A stretch of DNA of 64,000 nucleotides from Pelagibius sp048268885 (GTDB taxonomy: Bacteria > Pseudomonadota > Alphaproteobacteria > Kiloniellales > Kiloniellaceae), in the NCBI GenBank assembly GCA_048268885.1, contig JBLWUP010000029.1, forward strand, positions 1 to 64,000, in the 5' to 3' direction. Under the pieces are notes generated by a model. The model saw nothing but the letters and a program-made list of their open reading frames with translations. It did not search any database and was not told the DNA's origin. Both the position numbers and the translations under genes were made by a program. Shown here piece after piece: positions 62,397-64,000 of the stretch (its first letter is position 1; each line of letters opens with the position of its first letter).

Positions 62397-63341
62397 ATGT
62401 CCAAGGAAACTATCGGTCGTGGTCTGGATGCGCGCCAGCGTCAGAAGTCCGGCGGCCCTATCCCCCTTTCCGACCTTTTCGGCGCTCCCGCGTCGGTCTC
62501 TCAGCTCAATGATCTGGCCAACAAGATCACGTCTAAGCGCGACAGGCTCAAGGCACTGTCCGAGGTTGTTCGCAAGGCGATTGCTTCGAGCCGCGCTGAA
62601 ATCGAGGCGCGTTACGCTGACTTCGGCAAGGTTCGCGACGGCAACCACGTAACCGACACCATCGGCGACAACCGCCGCCGTGCTGCTATCGAGCGGGAGG
62701 TTACGAAGTTTGCCCGTACCGCCCGCAAGACTAGTGATGCTGACCGGTCGAAGCTTCTCGCTGAAGTTCGCGACATTGCGGCTAAGATCAAGTCCGTTCG
62801 CGATGCGTGGGCAAACCCGGTCACGATTTTGGATCGCCGCACCCTGGCGAATTCCAAGCGCGCCGTCTATGCGCAGAATCTCGCCGGGGCTAACGTCACG
62901 GCGCTGACTCATGCCTTGCGTGACGCGGTGAGCAGCGGCAACGCTTCGTTGGCCATGGCCGCGTTGATGGCCGCTGAGAAGCTGCCGAAGGAGACGCGGA
63001 AGCTTCTGCCGTATTCCGCTGCCGATGTCGCCGGGGCAATCCCTGAAGTGCGCGATGAAATGGCCAAGGCCGGTCAGTTCATCTCTCTGACCGAGCTGGC
63101 CGCCGCTGAATCGGAACTTGCTCAGGCTCAGGCCGAAGGCGCCCGCGATACCTCTACCCTGTTGATGCGCGTTGGCCGCCTGCGTGATGAGCATACGGCA
63201 TTGACCGGCGGCGATGCTGAGGCCGAAGAGACCGGCGACGGCAACAGGCTGAGCACCGATGATTGGGAAAAGGCATTGGATGCCAAGTTCCCGGCGGTGC
63301 CCGCACCTGACAATGTGACGGTCATCGGGAGGGGGCAGTGA
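62397..63341 (+). CDS. Hypothetical element protein, mostly helical
   Basis: The 314-residue protein is rich in Ala, Arg, Lys and Asp and predicted helical and coiled-coil over most of its length (ASRAEIEARYADFGKVRDG, AKAGQFISLTELAAAESELAQAQAEGARD). The N terminus is basic and the C terminus acidic. AAGGAGG precedes the start. I do not recognise it; size and composition would suit a scaffold or DNA-associated protein. Confidence 0.7.
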   Translation: MSKETIGRGLDARQRQKSGGPIPLSDLFGAPASVSQLNDLANKITSKRDRLKALSEVVRKAIASSRAEIEARYADFGKVRDGNHVTDTIGDNRRRAAIEREVTKFARTARKTSDADRSKLLAEVRDIAAKIKSVRDAWANPVTILDRRTLANSKRAVYAQNLAGANVTALTHALRDAVSSGNASLAMAALMAAEKLPKETRKLLPYSAADVAGAIPEVRDEMAKAGQFISLTELAAAESELAQAQAEGARDTSTLLMRVGRLRDEHTALTGGDAEAEETGDGNRLSTDDWEKALDAKFPAVPAPDNVTVIGRGQ

Positions 63342-63556
63342 TGAGTAGCCTCGATTCCCGTATTGCCGCGTACCTCCTGACGTGTCCGGGGCCGATCCAT
63401 GGCGCGACTCATGAAGCGGTATTGCGGCAGGCTTGGGCGGCCTGTGGTGTGGCGTGCGATGTCGCCACCTTCGCAAAGTTGCTTTTCAATCGCGGCTTCG
63501 CCCCGACGCATGACACCCGCCGCAATCGCTGGCTTCTCGCGTTGCCGGAGGCGTAG
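63341..63556 (+). CDS. Small hypothetical protein
   Basis: The 71-residue protein has SRIAAYLLTCPGPIHGATHEAVLRQAWAACGVACDVATFAKLLFNRGF and a basic TRRNRWLLALPEA end. The shape suggests a small winged-helix or HTH protein. The start overlaps the previous stop (TGATG) and GGGAGGGGG lies upstream. It is part of the same operon. Confidence 0.6.
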   Translation: MSSLDSRIAAYLLTCPGPIHGATHEAVLRQAWAACGVACDVATFAKLLFNRGFAPTHDTRRNRWLLALPEA

Positions 63557-63558
63557 CC

Positions 63559-63822
63559 ATGAAGTCGCCTCTCTTCAGCCAGCGGGAGATTCTGACTTTC
63601 TTGCTGGATCATGCCGACAGCATCGACGCCCGTTCTGAGTCCGAATGCTGGCGCGTCGCGTGGCAGAGTTTCTCGCGTGGTGTGTTCGATCAGTGCCACC
63701 ACGACGGCCCGCAGCTCCATTTTGAGAACGTCTGTCGGTTTTACGGCTACAGCCCGGCAGCCGATGAGAGCGGGACCTATCGCCTGAAGCATTACGACTT
63801 CGAATCAGATTTCGCGACGTAG
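63559..63822 (+). CDS. Small hypothetical protein
   Basis: The 87-residue protein contains FSQREILTFLLDHADSIDARSESECWRVAWQSFSRG, and ends FESDFAT. No family is recognised. It starts 2 bp after the preceding gene. A double hairpin follows. Confidence 0.6.
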   Translation: MKSPLFSQREILTFLLDHADSIDARSESECWRVAWQSFSRGVFDQCHHDGPQLHFENVCRFYGYSPAADESGTYRLKHYDFESDFAT

Positions 63823-63836
63823 ACAAGACAGATTTC

Positions 63837-63901
63837 GGCGGCTCGATTCACCTCCGCCGCCGAGAAAGGGAGCCCCGCACGATTTGCTCTGTCGGGCTCC
63901 C
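63837..63901 (+). terminator. Double hairpin after the small gene
   Basis: Two stems follow one another: TCGGCGG/CCGCCGA and GGGAGCCC/GGGCTCCC, the second containing a CGATTTGCTC motif. No long T-run follows, so termination strength is uncertain. Confidence 0.5.
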
Positions 63902-63927
63902 GCTTCAATCAAGGAAGGCAGGACGCC

Positions 63928-64000
63928 ATGGACTATCGACACGACCCGCAGAAGCTTGACGTAGCTAGCGCAGCGAACCGGCGCCACTACGTCACCAAGG
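63928..64000 (+). CDS. Partial gene running off the window
   Basis: An ATG with AAGGAAGG about 10 bp upstream opens MDYRHDPQKLDVASAANRRHYVTK, continuing past the window end. It is too short to identify. Confidence 0.5.
   Translation, partial: MDYRHDPQKLDVASAANRRHYVTK

Larger units (their letters stand above)
55167..64000. mobile_element. Integrative element inserted in yifB (phage-satellite-like), right end outside window
   Basis: The left boundary is the abrupt loss of yifB homology, followed by AT-rich sequence and the repeat GTTAT(17 nt)ATAAC. Contents in order are an AlpA-like protein, Prim-Pol/RepA replication protein, iteron-like repeats, a short tyrosine recombinase, a terminase-small-subunit-like protein and several small unknown genes. 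Almost all genes read rightward. No terminase large subunit, portal, capsid or conjugation gene is seen in the 8.8 kb present. The set matches phage-inducible islands better than a complete phage, but an incomplete view leaves both open. Confidence 0.8.

Noticed and set aside
1..64000. tRNA, rRNA or transfer-messenger RNA genes
   Set aside because: I saw no cloverleaf or rRNA-like sequence on either strand, though I cannot run a covariance search.

Overview
The window looks like chromosomal DNA of a GC-rich alphaproteobacterium, most likely in or near Rhodospirillales. The evidence is the conserved gene order (DUF3576 lipoprotein-leuS-lptE-holA-parB-parA-rsmG-mnmG-mnmE, rho-hemJ-hemH-hemE, COG1806 kinase regulator-maf-aroE-coaE-dnaQ-secB-fxsA-timA-mltA, hslUV and his), an alphaproteobacterial porin, and HemJ in place of HemG/HemY. 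No species can be named from sequence alone.

Layout. 1-9.8 kb: an OmpR-type response regulator, an arylformamidase-like hydrolase, ribA, an L,D-transpeptidase, a YggS protein, two tandem sulfotransferases and a porin. 9.9-21.1 kb: leuS-lptE-holA facing parB-parA-rsmG-mnmG-mnmE, with two exact parS sites at 17.5 and 19.6 kb. 21.1-27.4 kb: accessory and redox genes. 27.4-31.7 kb: rho and late haem genes on the minus strand. 31.7-32.2 kb: a gene-free, partly AT-rich gap between hemE and the COG1806 gene, where alphaproteobacterial oriC commonly lies. 32.2-39.8 kb: the rightward arm (maf to mltA). 39.9-42.8 kb: a lutABC lactate-oxidation operon sitting between mltA and smr, with a FadR-type operator. 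42.9-54.3 kb: smr, an XRE/PAS pair, hslVU, and the histidine genes hisB-hisH-(GNAT)-hisA-hisF-hisE with a HIT gene.

At 55,167 the reading frame of yifB/comM is cut just upstream of its Walker A motif. From there to the window end the DNA belongs to a mobile element of at least 8.8 kb whose right end is not in view. It carries an AlpA-like HTH protein, a Prim-Pol/RepA-helicase replication protein, an iteron-like repeat cluster, a short tyrosine recombinase, a terminase-small-subunit-like protein and several unknown small proteins. This gene set resembles phage-inducible chromosomal islands (phage satellites), although a prophage or another integrative element is not excluded. Six copies of a CGATTTG motif, all intergenic and all in the same orientation, lie ahead of the element's transcription units and overlap the -35 of its best promoters.

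The host part also carries two palindromic intergenic repeat families. One is a bipartite hairpin element bounded by CTAG that lies at gene 3' ends, supplies TAG stop codons, and shows compensatory stem changes between copies.
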